DNA from: Punica granatum
Lineage: Eukaryota; Streptophyta; Magnoliopsida; Myrtales; Lythraceae
Reading direction: 5' to 3'
DNA: 64,000 nt
NCBI RefSeq assembly: GCF_007655135.1
Contig: NC_045130.1
Location: forward strand, 25,859,363 to 25,923,362
Positions within the stretch are counted from its first letter, which is position 1; every line of letters starts with the position of its first letter. Shown here piece by piece: positions 35,060 to 46,369 of the stretch. Under the pieces are notes generated by a model. It did not search any database and had not been told where the DNA came from. It was given only the letters and a program-made list of their open reading frames with translations. A program made the position numbers and the translations under genes.

Positions 35060-35660
35060 GGAGCATTGGGACACGAAGAATTAAATGAGAAGCACTAAGG
35101 AGCAAATGACAGCTGCGCACCGCTTTCCTCGTATATCGGTTTTGTGCTAGAAAAGTAGCAACAAGGACTCAAGATCTGGGGAACCAGCAAAACAGTAAAA
35201 AAATTTTACCTTTGACCTCCCCCACTCTCCCAATATAAATGGGGGTGACCTATTAATTCTTTCCACAAGCAGAAGCAGCATAGGAATTACTGGAAGGAAA
35301 AGACGATGAGCGGGTGTCAGAGCAGAGAGAGCTCCTGAAAGAATGGAGATGATGCCTCTGATAGTAATGAGGAGAGCATCATAACTATCAGGATGTCACG
35401 CTCGTGTGATTAGCTATCGTGGGCTTAGCCATTATAGGGGGATAGCTGTTGCTTTCAGGACAGGAGTTATGGGGATCGGAAGACCATGAAAGCTCCAGGG
35501 AGGAGTTAACCTTCAGGGACGACTTCGAAGGCGATCCAGAAGGTTACTTCCTTGATCTCCGTAAGAAGTTGACATTCTCTTACAGAGTTCATCTTAAACA
35601 AGATCTGGCGAGAAGATGACGACGACCCGTAGTTAAAAAGCTGTACGCGGATCGACCTAA
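35060..35660 (+). pseudogene. Duplicated promoter and 5' gene fragment, copy 1
   Basis: Related to 36360-36732. Shared words: GGGACRCGAAGAA, ACCTYCC, a TATA-like element (aatataaatgggg, about 35231), TAGGAATTA, then ATG at 35306 followed by GCGGGTGT and GAGCAGAGAGAGCTC. The frame from 35306 stops after ten codons (TGA). Downstream, another frame at about 35490-35628 looks coding-like (EGYFLDLRKKLTFSYRVHL). The parent gene is not recognised. Confidence 0.45.
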
Positions 35661-36359
35661 GAGGTGCAGCTGTTCAAAAGTATCTTTTTTTTTTTTTTGT
35701 GGTTGACGACAATGGTGAAGTACATGTATAGAATTGAAAAAATGCTCTTGCAGTAATGTAGACACTGTATGGACTATCGTAAATCCTAATAGATTCCGAA
35801 TTCAGTTATAATTGCTTACTATAATTTTCTTTTTGGTGGTAAATGATAGGAGTGTAATCAACATGTGTATCCTAATTCCACTTGTACAATATTCTCACTG
35901 CGATGCGAACATACCTGATTCTGCGTGCATGACTACATGGATAATTGTATGCTTTTGACTATTTTGTAAATTGCAACAATTTCATTTGGTTTGTACAGTG
36001 TCCATCCTTCCTACCAAACATTCTAAACAATGTCTGATGTATTGGATTTCAAATTAGTATTCTGGACAGATCTTGATTGCGGGAGATGGATTTGGACCGT
36101 TTTCCATTTGGTCTGGGGTAAAGAGCGCTCTGCTAAGTTGACACTCCTATTGATTGTTTAAATTGAAAATTACAATATACCCACAATTGGAGCCTTTAGT
36201 CTAAACAATGGCATATACTGAAGGGCAATAAGAGGAGAACTGTAGCTAATGTCTGAATGATTTCAATAATTTGTCGAATGTAAGCTGGATAAGGCCATTC
36301 TTTTGCTCATAGTCAGATAATGAAGGAATTGAGGGGTCAGAATTAATCCCTATAAGCGG

Positions 36360-36732
36360 ATCACAACGAGAGTTACCCAAACACCCGGGACGCGAAGAAG
36401 TATATGGAACAGTTGAATTATCCCATTGACTATCATTTTCTCTGCAGAAGAAGCAACTTTTACACTTCCCAACTTCCAACTGGATTAAGGACTAGGGAAT
36501 CAGCAAAAAGAAGACTGAGCACTCCTGCATTCAGTAAATTTTTTACCCTTAACCTCCCTAATGCTCCTTATATAGATAGGGATGGACTCTTTTTTCTTTC
36601 ATAAATAAACACGCGCAAGACTAGCTTAGGAATTAGTCCAAGTAGGAAACGATGGGCGGGTGTGAGAGCAGAGAGAGCTCGACAAACGATGGAGATGATA
36701 CTCCAATTGTTACAAATAGTCTCATCGAATAA
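36360..36732 (+). pseudogene. Duplicated promoter and 5' gene fragment, copy 2
   Basis: Copy of the block at 35060. A TATA-like element (ttatatagatag) lies at about 36571, about 80 bp before an ATG at 36652. The frame 36652-36732 gives 26 residues starting MGGCESRESS, with Gly2 and Cys4 as in N-myristoylated and palmitoylated proteins. It ends with TAA. It may be a small gene, or the 5' exon of a larger one that has been lost. Confidence 0.4.
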
Positions 36733-38340
36733 TGAAATAAATTTGCTACAAACTATCAATTTATTGTATTTCTAATTTATATTACATTAAATATTAATCA
36801 AAATTTATAAATATAAAAGTCCCGATCAATGCGCAGGCAAAGTTGAGACTAATTCTCGTTTGGTAGTGATTCAGCATGACTATGAGATGCTTTTAATTAA
36901 TTCCGAAACCTACACTGCGAGTAAAGTTTGTCACTTCAAATTAGCGAGGCCACTTAAAACCTATTATATTGTGATCATGCTTTTCTATTAGAAATATTGA
37001 AAAATCATATACGAATTAGCGGATAACAATGTTAGTTAATAGCATAGCATGTTAATTAGTATAATATTTTACAAGATTTGAATTATTTACTAGTAATTAA
37101 GAATTAAGAGTTCATAATTTAGGCATGTAAGTAGTTTTATCACATAAACTAATATGATAAATCAAAACATTGACGAAAATATTCCCACCCGCTTCATTGC
37201 GCAGGTGCACCCCAGCATAGTTCTATTGCAGTAAAACTCATTCGGAGTTTTACCATACCTCGTGGATCATTGGATTAAATTGTGAATATAATATGGAGCA
37301 GGGTTTTGTAGATTTACTAACAACAAAAATAATAATAATTTCGTAATTTCTTTTTCAATTACAAGAGAGGCTCATTGATTTAATACGATGAAATAAAAAT
37401 CTTAACAGCTAATAAAAGGGTATGGATAATCTCATAATGAGAATCGAATCTACAACATCTAGGTTGATAGGCAATAACGTGTGTCATTGTACTGTACTCT
37501 CTTTTTAAATTTTCTATTTTTTATTGTCAAAAGATCTATATAATTCTTCTTTGGGCAATTAATTTTGCACGGTTCCACTTTTTTTTTTATCCCCATATAT
37601 TACTAGCAAGGAACCATGAAAATGCAAATACCTTTTCTATGAAACCTCATTTTTATGTCGGGAAAAGAAGGGGAAAAAGATTTTAAAGATCTCTTTCTTA
37701 ATTTCTTTTTTATATTTTCCAAGTTCTGGAAAATATTTCCCTAATAGAATTTTTTTTTAAAAAAAAAGAGCGCGCCAGAAGTTTTCGGCAAATGGCCTCA
37801 ATGTCCACTTTCTTGGCGGCCACACTAATTTGAGGGGGGAAAAGTTAGTGGGGAGTAATAGCCAACTTTGACAAAAGAAGAAATATAATTTGGAAATCTG
37901 GAATTGTGTATAGAAAAGAGTATATATTAGGGTCTCACACTCATGCATGGAATTAGTGGAGTCAAAACAAAGAAATTAATTAAAAGAAGGAAATTCGTTG
38001 ATTCTTTTTTTTTTTTTAAGTACAGAAGCATTGAATTCAATCAAAGGAAGTTTATGGTTTCCTCAAAGGGAGTCAAGCCACCAAAATTCCACCCATAACG
38101 CTTCACACGTAAATAAATATATATTTTACCTTTGTTATTATTATTCCTCCCTATACAATATAGGCATCAGTATTATTTTCTACCATAAATACACCCAATC
38201 AGAAAAACACCGTATATAAATTATCGAGAAAAGAAAAACGCCGTATATATTATATGACTCCCCAAAATACCCCAATAAAATCCTCTCCTTTCTCAACCCT
38301 AAGTTCGTCTACTTATCAATTATTGCTCATCCCTGTCTCT
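36733..38340. other. Intergenic DNA upstream of the homeobox gene
   Basis: AT-rich. Helitron-like short words occur at about 36820 (cccgatcaatgcgcagg) and 37187 (cccacccgcttcattgcgcagg), without a clear CTAG end. The last 200 bases, with cccataatcc-free CT-rich text near 38270-38340, probably hold the promoter and leader of the homeobox gene. Confidence 0.4.
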
Positions 38341-38352
38341 CGGGAGGTTTCT

Positions 38353-38433
38353 ATGAGCATTTGTGGGCATGGCGGATGCAGAGGAAGCATGCTACACGGG
38401 GCTAGGTCTAGGGCTCGGGGTGGATGCGTATAA
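38353..38433 (+). promoter_or_regulatory. Upstream open frame overlapping the homeobox start
   Basis: An ATG at 38353 opens a 26-codon frame that ends with TAA at 38431. It overlaps the main start at 38369 in another frame. If the transcript includes this ATG, it would compete with translation of the homeobox protein. Confidence 0.5.
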
Positions 38434-40200
38434 CAATTACCATAACAGCAAAAAAGGGGAGCCGAAGATGGATGGTACGCTAAACATCAATAGCAAGCGT
38501 AGGGACAAGCCGTATATGGTGAGCCTGGAGCTCTCCCTCTCGGTGTGCTCAGAGGGGGATGAGGAGCACCAGGAGGAGGAGGAAGACCGCATGGCTGTGG
38601 ACCAGGTCAAAGCCATCGCAGTCGGGACCTCTAAAGTCTGTAGCCGTGACAGTATCGGTAATGATCATGACGGGAACGATATCGATGGGTGTAGGAAGAA
38701 GCTGAGGTTGACGAAGGAGCAGTCGGATTTGCTAGAAGAGAACTTCAAGCTTCATCAAACTCTTGCTCCGGTACTACAATCCTCAACATTCCTTTTTAAA
38801 TTTTGTAATTTTCACACGTTTAATCATCTTTGGGCGTTTAAAATAATGATCCGAGAGAACAGTTAGTAGTTAGGGAAGCTTTCCTTTCAGCGCTCTGTTA
38901 CTATTTCGATAGAAAACCTTCTGCTTCTTTGATTTTGAATGTATCAATACAGGTGAGATACATGGTCGACAGCTTAGAACAATATATGTGTTAATCTCAC
39001 ATGATATTTTCTCATCCTCAAGTATTCTAAAATTTCATATAGTTTTCGATTCAAAAGTAATAATAAACAATAATTCTAATGTGGGTTGATTCAAGTGGTT
39101 CGGCACTTATTCTCCTTATACAAGGTCTCGGATGCGAGTCTTGTGAATGGAGTGAATCGACGCTGGGAGATTTTTATCTCTTAATTGTCCAACGCGCTAG
39201 AACTGATTAGTTGGGAACGGCTTTAAGATACCGAGTTGCATATAAATATATATATCATAAGCAATGATAATAATTTTTTTTTCGGAGGGCATTAGTCTTT
39301 TTTACTATCTAGAGATTCTACTTTCTAGATTGATAGGTCAAGGAGGAAGAAGATTGTATGGAAGTCAAACAACTCTATCAGCAGTTCTGAGAAAATCGTA
39401 TCTAATTATATGCACTAGCCGTTATTCTGTTTCTTTTTTGAATCTATTATTGAATTCACGTGAATATTTCTTCAAATTTATTGGGATCATTCATTTTTGT
39501 GATTAGAATAATTGTTTTTAATCGATTACTATTGGATAAATGAAGGCTCAAAAGTAAGCACTCGCTAACCAACTGAACCTAGCAAGTGGAAAGTTTGGTT
39601 CCAGAACATAAGAGCAAAGTAAATGGAGGACATTAAATTTGTTGTTTAAGTTTTATTGAATCCACGTGAATATTTCTTCAAATTTATTGGGAACATTTAT
39701 TTCTGTGATAAGAATAAGTGTTTTTAATTGATTACTATTGGATAAATGAAGGCTCAAAAGCAAGCACTGGCTGACCAACTGAACCTGAAGACACGGCAAG
39801 TGGAAGTTTGGTTTCAGAACAGAAGAGCAAGGTAAATGGATGGCATTAAATTTGTTGTTTAATTTTTTATTTAAAATGTTTGCACCTTTTTAGTCCTTTT
39901 TCGTTAATTAATTATCATCTTTAATTATTATTATTATTTCGGTCATTTTTTCTGGTGATGTAGTTACCAGAATGAGTATTTATTTTCAGGAGCAAGCTGA
40001 AGCAGACCGAGCTAGATTTCGAGAAACTTAAGAAGAAGTGCGACAGCCTGAGCCATAGAAACCGAAGACTCGAGAAGGAGCTGCACGACTTAAAATCAAC
40101 GAAAGACGAGCAGTCATCACCATGCACTGTTCAGCTTCCTAGCACGTCCCTGCTATGTTCGTCCTGCCAGAAAATCATTGGTGCTAGCGAAAGAAATTGA
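38369..40200 (+). CDS. HD-Zip class II transcription factor, HAT22/HAT9-like (three exons)
   Basis: Exons 38369-38770, 39752-39831 and 39990-40200 join in frame to give 230 residues. Introns have GT...AG ends (phase 0, phase 2). HD-Zip II proteins bind DNA as dimers and mostly repress, acting in shade, auxin and organ-polarity responses. Seen: N-terminus with TGLGLGLG as in HAT22/HAT9; EAR repression motif LELSL (53-57); acidic linker; homeodomain about 108-165 with WFQNRRAR (154-161); and leucine zipper with Leu174, 181, 188 and 195. Near the C-terminus, CSSCQ (217-221) sits where this class usually has CPSCE. The protein is shorter than HAT22 (about 280 residues) and ends soon after. Start: ATG 38369; an upstream out-of-frame ATG exists at 38353. 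Intron 1 holds a SINE and a decayed copy of exon 2. Confidence 0.9.
39085..39245 (+). mobile_element. tRNA-like SINE copy in intron 1 of the homeobox gene
   Basis: GGGTTGATTCAAGTGGTTCG resembles an A box and GGATGCGAGTCTTGTGAATG a B box. GAATCGACGCTGGGAGA and an end near CCGAGTTGCATAT follow. Order and words match the copy at 55462-55640. Confidence 0.6.
39447..39652 (+). pseudogene. Decayed tandem copy of homeobox exon 2
   Basis: A 206-bp unit here is repeated directly at 39653-39858, which holds the real exon 2. The copy keeps GTTTGGTTCCAGAACATAAG but has stops (gtaagc and aacataag give TAA) and lacks about nine bases of the exon. It cannot encode homeodomain helix 3. Its AG and GT splice words partly remain. 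Confidence 0.85.
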
Positions 40201-41755
40201 AGATCGCAGCAGTTTTTATTGCTACAGCCGGAGAAGATAAATACAGACTGAGATCTAGCTACTAATGGTTATATTAGGTTCATAGGAGCGAATCAAAAAG
40301 AGTTTAATTATCTAACTCGGCCTTTTATTTATAAATCTTTACTATTAGATAGATATGGCTTACTGGCTAGGCAGTGAAAAATAAGGGTTTGAAGTTTTGG
40401 ATGTCGCCCAAAGTCTACTGACTGAAATAGGACTGTAGGGATTGATAAATGACATGATGCTAGCTCTTCTATTTGTTGGGTGGAATTGTCCCTCTGATAA
40501 CGTGGTACTTTCTATTGAAACAGAGGTACTTCGATTCACTGTGAATTTTCAAAAGTACTAAGCAAAATACTATTCTTTCGCTTCAAAGGCCCAATTGATG
40601 CATTATTTTGACCAAATTATTCTACTATTCTTAATCTCTAGCATTTACGATGCATTCGAGCAAATCAAACGGCCTCTGGCTCAATTCAGTCCTTTGATAT
40701 AAATAATCTAGCTTTCTGGTGCTCAGTGTGTGACATATCTTGATAGAGCTATATTTTTGTTTGTACAATCAAATACTGCCCATTTAATCTAATTGAAATC
40801 ATGAGATTTTCATTTTTCAATATATTTTAACAATAGCTTTTGTTTAATTTTTAAGTAAATGTGTTTTGTTGTTGTTTTTAGTTAAAAATGAGACATATGA
40901 ACTTAGTACGAGAAAGAATAACTAATTCTCAAAAGAAAAATGTTTTTTCTTCGGTGAAAAAGGTTTTATTCTTTCAATGGCAAATAGTGACATTCCCCGA
41001 TTGATGATCATTGGTAAAGTCGCCAAATACATAAATTGTGATTATAAAAGTTTGGAGAAAATTATTTAAAATTCAAAAAGTGATCTAATTTTATAATAAC
41101 TAGTGGAGTGGTAAGGGCGTTACACGTGGCCTTGCTTTAGGATATAAATTTAATATTAGACACATTTAAGAGTTAAATATTGCAAATTATACTTATTCAA
41201 AAAATTTATTGCAAATAATCGAAATTCTGAAAAGAATAATTGAAATTTGCATTAAAGATTTATATATTGCATTAATTGAGTTCTATGAATGGAGAAATTT
41301 CATGATGGGGAGAGTTTTACGCTTCCTTCGGAATCGGGACCCCGTCTTCCCCTTCTCCCTGTCTCTTTCAATCTGTTCATTCCTTTTTTTTCTTTTTCTT
41401 TTTTCAATTTTCTGAATTTTTTTACTATTTCTAAAAATATTTTGGATGGAAAATTAGATGGCAGGAGTGAACTAAACAGATTGTGAAAATAATCGTAAAA
41501 AAAAACCTTTAGGAGGAAAATGGAAAAGTTTATGAAAGGTTGATAGCCAAAAATGGATTTTCTTTTTCCTTTAAAAAATGACAGGCAACCGTATAATAAT
41601 TAAACTGTAAAATTAACAATCGACTTTGTTCTAAGACGAATGCCATAACGCATGCATGTACGCGAGGTTTAGTATATAATAAAGGGACATGTTTATACGT
41701 TTGAAAAATGCACATCCTTTGATCACTTTTTTTATATATAACAAAATAAAGAGAA
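40201..41755. other. Intergenic DNA, no gene seen
   Basis: The first few hundred bases probably include the 3' untranslated region of the homeobox gene. A CTAGT word with accompanying GC-rich text at about 41100-41140 looks on the minus strand like a Helitron 3' end (CCACTCCACTAGT). No gene is supported. Confidence 0.4.
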
Positions 41756-41759
41756 AACG

Positions 41760-43010
41760 TTATTTTTAACCCACCATTTTTGGACGCTTTTCTATTTTAT
41801 TAAATCTTATTTTTTTGTTTTAGCCAATCTCCTTTTTCCTTGTTTGTTTTCATCTTGTAACTTTGATTGTTTTTTCATTTTCGTCCTTTTATTAAATTTT
41901 CTATCACAGAAAAATAAGGTTTTGTCCCTCAACTTTAATTACTTTTTCGATTTCATTTTAGTTCTCTTTTTCTTTCAACTTGTTCTTCACGTTACATGTT
42001 ATATTTGTCTTAGTCTTCTTCTTTAATTTGGCTATCATATATGATTAAATAATATTTTATTAAATAAAAAATTATTAAAAATCGAACTAGCATTAAGAAT
42101 AAGTGGAGAGGAAGAGATAGGTACGCTCCAATCCCGGATAGCATCGAATAGACGAGGTCACTAGCAAGTTAGCAACTTTCCATTATATCCTCCTCTTCCT
42201 GCGAAGATAAAAAAATTAAGATTGAAAATTGAAAATTTTAAACCAATTATACTAGCGCTAGTGAGAATGGGCAGTGGCGCTCAAAACCCACCATGCAATG
42301 CGGGGTTGTCGGGAGCACACCTCTGGCAATGCTTGTCACTTGCCCAACCCAAAGAAAGAAAGTCATAAATATAACGAACAATCGTGATGGTGGGGCGTGT
42401 GGCGGCCATTACTGCACCAAATGAGGTCTCCAAACGACATCACTCGATTGATGTTGGTTGGTTTTAGCCTATGCTTTGATCTCTATTCACTCTCTCTTTG
42501 CGAAGAGAGAAGGGTGACATAACAGAAGGCCATGGACCACCTCACTTGCACGCTGGGGTCAGACATCTGCCCTGCACCGTCCACTTCCTTCCCCCGCAAT
42601 CTCTATCTTATTTTTTTTAGTAGTTTAATTTTTTAATATTTTTTATTGCAAAAAATCATATTATATTTTTTACGGGAGAAATGATACTAAAGAAAATGTT
42701 TAACTCCAAAGAAGGGATTGCAAAGCAAAAAAGAAAAAAGAAAAGGAGAAATAGGATTTAATTAAAATGTTATAAAAGTTGTGGACCAAAATTTAGCATC
42801 TTTTCAATTTTAAATTTGATTAAAGGACAAAAATAGAAAAGCAACTAAAGGTATAGGATGATAGCAGACAAATAAAATGGAAAAGGGGTGAAACAAAAAA
42901 TTAAGCAAAGCTAATGGATGAAAATGAATAAAAAAAATAGAAAGTGGACTAAAACAAGAAAATATTCAAAAGTATTAGGCTAAAACTGTACTTTTCTTCT
43001 AAAATAATAG
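41760..43010. mobile_element. Inverted-repeat element with a GC-richer core
   Basis: The left arm (about 41790-41960: TTTCATTTTCGTCCTTTTAT ... GTCCCTCAACTTT) pairs with the reverse complement of about 42770-42990 (CTATTTTTGTCCTTTAATC ... GTCCACAACTTTT). The core at 42230-42590 is GC-richer, with tctctttgcgaagagaga as a small palindrome at about 42496. No coding region is seen and the ends are approximate. Confidence 0.5.
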
Positions 43011-43223
43011 AACATTTTTTATGTATAAAAAAAAACACATCCCCTAAATCAAATGTACATGTCTCTATATGTAAAATCATATACTCTTATCATTCTTTAT
43101 TGGGTAAATTGCACTGGTGGTCCAAAAAATTTTACAAATACTACAATATGGTACAAACAGTTTTTTTGCTACTTAATCGTACACAATCTTTCAAAGTTGT
43201 TTCAGTATAGTACATACCGTCAT

Positions 43224-43855
43224 CTAGCGATTGACGTCATCAAGCCAACGCTTACGTGGCTCACTACGTGTCAGCACCTTTCTGACATGACCGAAACAGT
43301 AAACTAATGTGGTCGGGGCAGGAAAACATAGGTGAAACGACAAGGAGACTAGTTTCCGGCACTTCTTCAATTCCGGGATCTCACCGAAGAATGCATTGTG
43401 CGATAGATTAAGGATCCTCATGAGAGGGGAATCGCAGAAGTTGAGGGGGATTTCGCCAAGAAGACGGTTCATGGAGGCAGAGAATCAGTAAAGGCTCTTG
43501 ACCAGGCCGAGACCCCCGAGAGATCTTGTCGGTGAGGCTATTGTTATCAATTTGAACATGCTCCAACTGAGAAGCCATAGATACCAAGTCAAGTATCTTC
43601 CCGGAGAACTGGTTGCTTTCGGTTCAGATGATTTTGATCTTGGGCAAGGACCAGAGCCCACGGGAGGAAGTTGCCACGGAACTCATTGTTTTGAACTTGG
43701 AACCTCTCGAGGCTCCAGCATCGTCCGATGGCGTCGGGCAGCGAACCATTGAAGAGGTTGGTGTGGAGGCTGAGGCTTATGAGACCATTTCCAGTACAAA
43801 CCCCATCCGAGAAAGCCACAACGAGCCTATTCTGTGAAACATCGAAGGAGCCCAA
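43224..43855 (-). pseudogene. Captured LRR receptor fragment, left arm
   Basis: On the minus strand: MGSFDVSQNRL, NLFNGSLPDAIGRCWSLERF, VQNNEFRGNF, then after a frame change the second part with MNRLLGEIPLNFCDSPLM and RILNLSHNAFFGEIPELKK. These are leucine-rich repeats of a receptor-like kinase. From memory the text resembles the Arabidopsis At5g06940 type. No kinase domain is present. This arm keeps a Trp codon where the right arm has TAG, but carries an insertion near NFLP. Confidence 0.78.
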
Positions 43856-44490
43856 GTTCTAATTTGATCTCATTGTGAACGCTTAAGTTACTTAAAAAAA
43901 TATTTTGCACCATTATGTAACTTCTATAAAACATTTTATATTATTAAGTTACAACTTCAAAGGAATTTGAACCATCATATAACATTCCACTAAAAATAGA
44001 TAACAATCATATTCTTCTCCTGTCTTTGTGTATAGAGTTGTTCATAAATATATCAATTTTTAGAAAAGGAAACGGATGAACTTGGAACTAATCTTTCACG
44101 AAAAAACGGCATTGCCATTTTCTTTACAAGATCTGATTAGTTTGAGGGTTTCTGCCAACCATTACAACCATCGCATCATAATGGTTGGGAGAAACCCTCA
44201 AACTAATCAGATGTTGTAAAGGAAATGGCAATGTCGTTTTTTTTTTTGTGAAAGCCTGGCTCCGAGTTCATCCGTTTCCTTTTTGAAAACTGATATGTTT
44301 AGGAACAACTCTATACACAGAGACATGGGAAGAAGATGATTGTTATCTATTTTTAGTGGAACGTTACATAACGGTGCAAACTCTTTTGAAGTTGTAACTT
44401 AATAGTATAAAATGTTTTATAAAAGTTACATAATGGTGCAAAATATTTTTTTAAGTAACTTAAGGATTCACAGTGAGATCAAATTAGAAC

Positions 44491-45081
44491 TTGGCCTCCT
44501 TCGATGTTTCACAAAACAGGCTCTGTGGGGCTTTCCTGGATGGGGTTTGTACTAGAAATAGTCTCATAAACCTCAGTCTCCACACCAACCTCTTCAATGG
44601 TTCACTGCCCGACGCTATCGGACAGTGCTGGAGCCTCGAGAGGTTCCAAGTTCAAAACAATGAGTTCCGTGGCGACTTTCCCAGTGGGCTCTAGTCCTTG
44701 CCCAAGATCAAAATCATTCGAGCCGAAAGCAACCAGTTCTCGGGGGAGATACCCGACTTGGTATCCATGGCTTCTCAGTTGGAGCAGGTTCAGATTGATA
44801 ACAACAGCTTCATCGGCAAGATCCCTCAGGGTCTCGGCCTAGTCAAGAGCCTTTACTAATTCTCCACCTCCATGAACCATCTTCTTGACGAAATCCCCTC
44901 CAACTTCTGCGATTCCCTTGTCATGAGGATCCTCAATCTATCGCACAATGCACTCTCCGGTGAGATCCTGGAATTGAAGAAGTGCCGAAAACTAGTCTCC
45001 TTGTTGTTGCCACCCACGTTTTCCCGCCCCAGCCGCATTAGTTTACTGTTTCGGTCACGTCAGAAAAGTGCTGACACGTAG
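44491..45081 (+). pseudogene. Captured LRR receptor fragment, right arm
   Basis: Reads MASFDVSQNRLCGAFLDG, NGSLPDAIGQCWSLERF, then TAG at 44692-44694, IKIIRAESNQFSGEIPD, NNSFIGKIPQGLGLVKSLY, then TAA at about 44857, LLDEIPSNFCDSL and RILNLSHNALSGEILELKK. It matches the left arm in the opposite orientation. About five repeats are covered. It ends in the terminal region of the element. Confidence 0.8.
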
Positions 45082-45251
45082 TGAGTCACGTAAGCATTGG
45101 TTTGACGGCGTTAATCGTAAGATGACTGTATGTATTACACTGAAATAATTTTGAAAGATTGTGTACGATTAAGTAGCAAAAAAAAATTTTGTATCATATT
45201 ATAATATTTGTAAAACTCTTTGAACCACCAGTGTAATTTACCATTCTTTAA

Positions 45252-45654
45252 TATATAGTACTGTTTAGAGTAATTGAAAAGGTAAATGTCTCCAAGTGTA
45301 AAAACATTTATTATTCAATTATTCTTTTACATCTGGTACAAAGGATGGAATGATTTGCAATGAAATAGGTATATAATCGAAAGAAATGTAATGTATTAAA
45401 AGACAAAATGTGATTTTGGTTGATAGAATATAGTTAAAATATTATACCACTAACCTAATTTATATATATACTTACAAATATGTTATTCTAAATACTAAAA
45501 AATGCACGCTTATCTACTTGATTTTTTTGCTTCAAATGATAGCATAAGCATTTGTCAAGTTCTTTGTGAGATGTTCATACTTCCAAAGAGGGAAAAAAAA
45601 AAGTCTAAAAACCTTCTTATGATTAGGGATTGAGACAAATTGGATTTTTTGCTT
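45252..45654. other. Intergenic DNA
   Basis: AT-rich, with no supported feature. Confidence 0.4.
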
Positions 45655-46030
45655 TATCAAGGGACAATTAGCACCTCATCAGTCACACCGTGAGACATAA
45701 ACAACCTCACAACTACTTTTTTCTTCACTTTTAGTCCTCAACATTTAACATATTTTTTACTTTATGATCCTAAACTTTTTTTCTTTGACATTTTTATCCT
45801 CAACTTTCAAGAATTTTTCACTTTAGTCTAGGGAGGGGCTGGAGCCACAAATCGGCAATCCCGACCCCACCTCCGTGGTCGCCGGCGACCTCTGTGGGTG
45901 CCTTAAAAAAAGTAGCTGTGAGGTTTTTTATATCCATTAGAGTAAACCGCATGGTATTAATTGTCCCTTAAAAAGACACACAGTCCAATTTATCCCAATT
46001 AACCATAAATGGATTTTTGTACTTTTCAAA
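45655..46030. mobile_element. Small inverted-repeat element with gtcgccggcgacc core
   Basis: Left border with gggacaattagcacctcatcag and right border with accgcatggtattaattgtccc are inverted relatives. The core at 45830-45900 shares ggtcgccggcgacctctgtggg with 34567-34590. No coding region is present. A relative of the element at 34442-34910. Confidence 0.55.
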
Positions 46031-46369
46031 AAAAAAAAGAAAGAAAAGAATCACCTCAAAGAATGGTGATTCAAAGCTCTCAAATGCGTAATAAAGTTAA
46101 AACAATGAAGTGAAAGGATGGAGTTCATTCCATTCCATTCCTTTCTATCAAAACACAACCATATAGCTATTAGATTTTGAAAAGAGAGTAATGGTCAGGG
46201 GATTCTTTTGCATCGACCTCCCACTATGCATTACCTGCCTGTTGTGGTACTTTGCTGATTGGACTCAACTGCTAATCGACGAGAGGATCGATCTCAGGCA
46301 ATTTTATTACTTTTTGAAGGTTAGTCCTATTTGTTGGAGGATGAAGAAACAAACTAAATGTTAGTCGGC
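46031..46369. other. Intergenic DNA
   Basis: No feature recognised. Confidence 0.35.

Larger units (their letters stand above)
43092..45251. mobile_element. Palindromic Pack-MULE-like element carrying an LRR gene fragment twice
   Basis: The element is about 43101-45242. Its ends are inverted (GGGTAAATTGCACTGGTGG and GGTAAATTACACTGGTGG). It is flanked by attctttat and attctttaa, a 9-bp duplication with one mismatch as in Mutator insertions. It consists of two arms of equal length (43101-44164 and 44179-45242, 1,064 bp each) that are reverse complements with scattered differences, around a 14-base loop (44165-44178). Each arm contains the terminal region, a leucine-rich-repeat gene fragment, and an inner non-coding part. 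No transposase is present. Confidence 0.88.
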
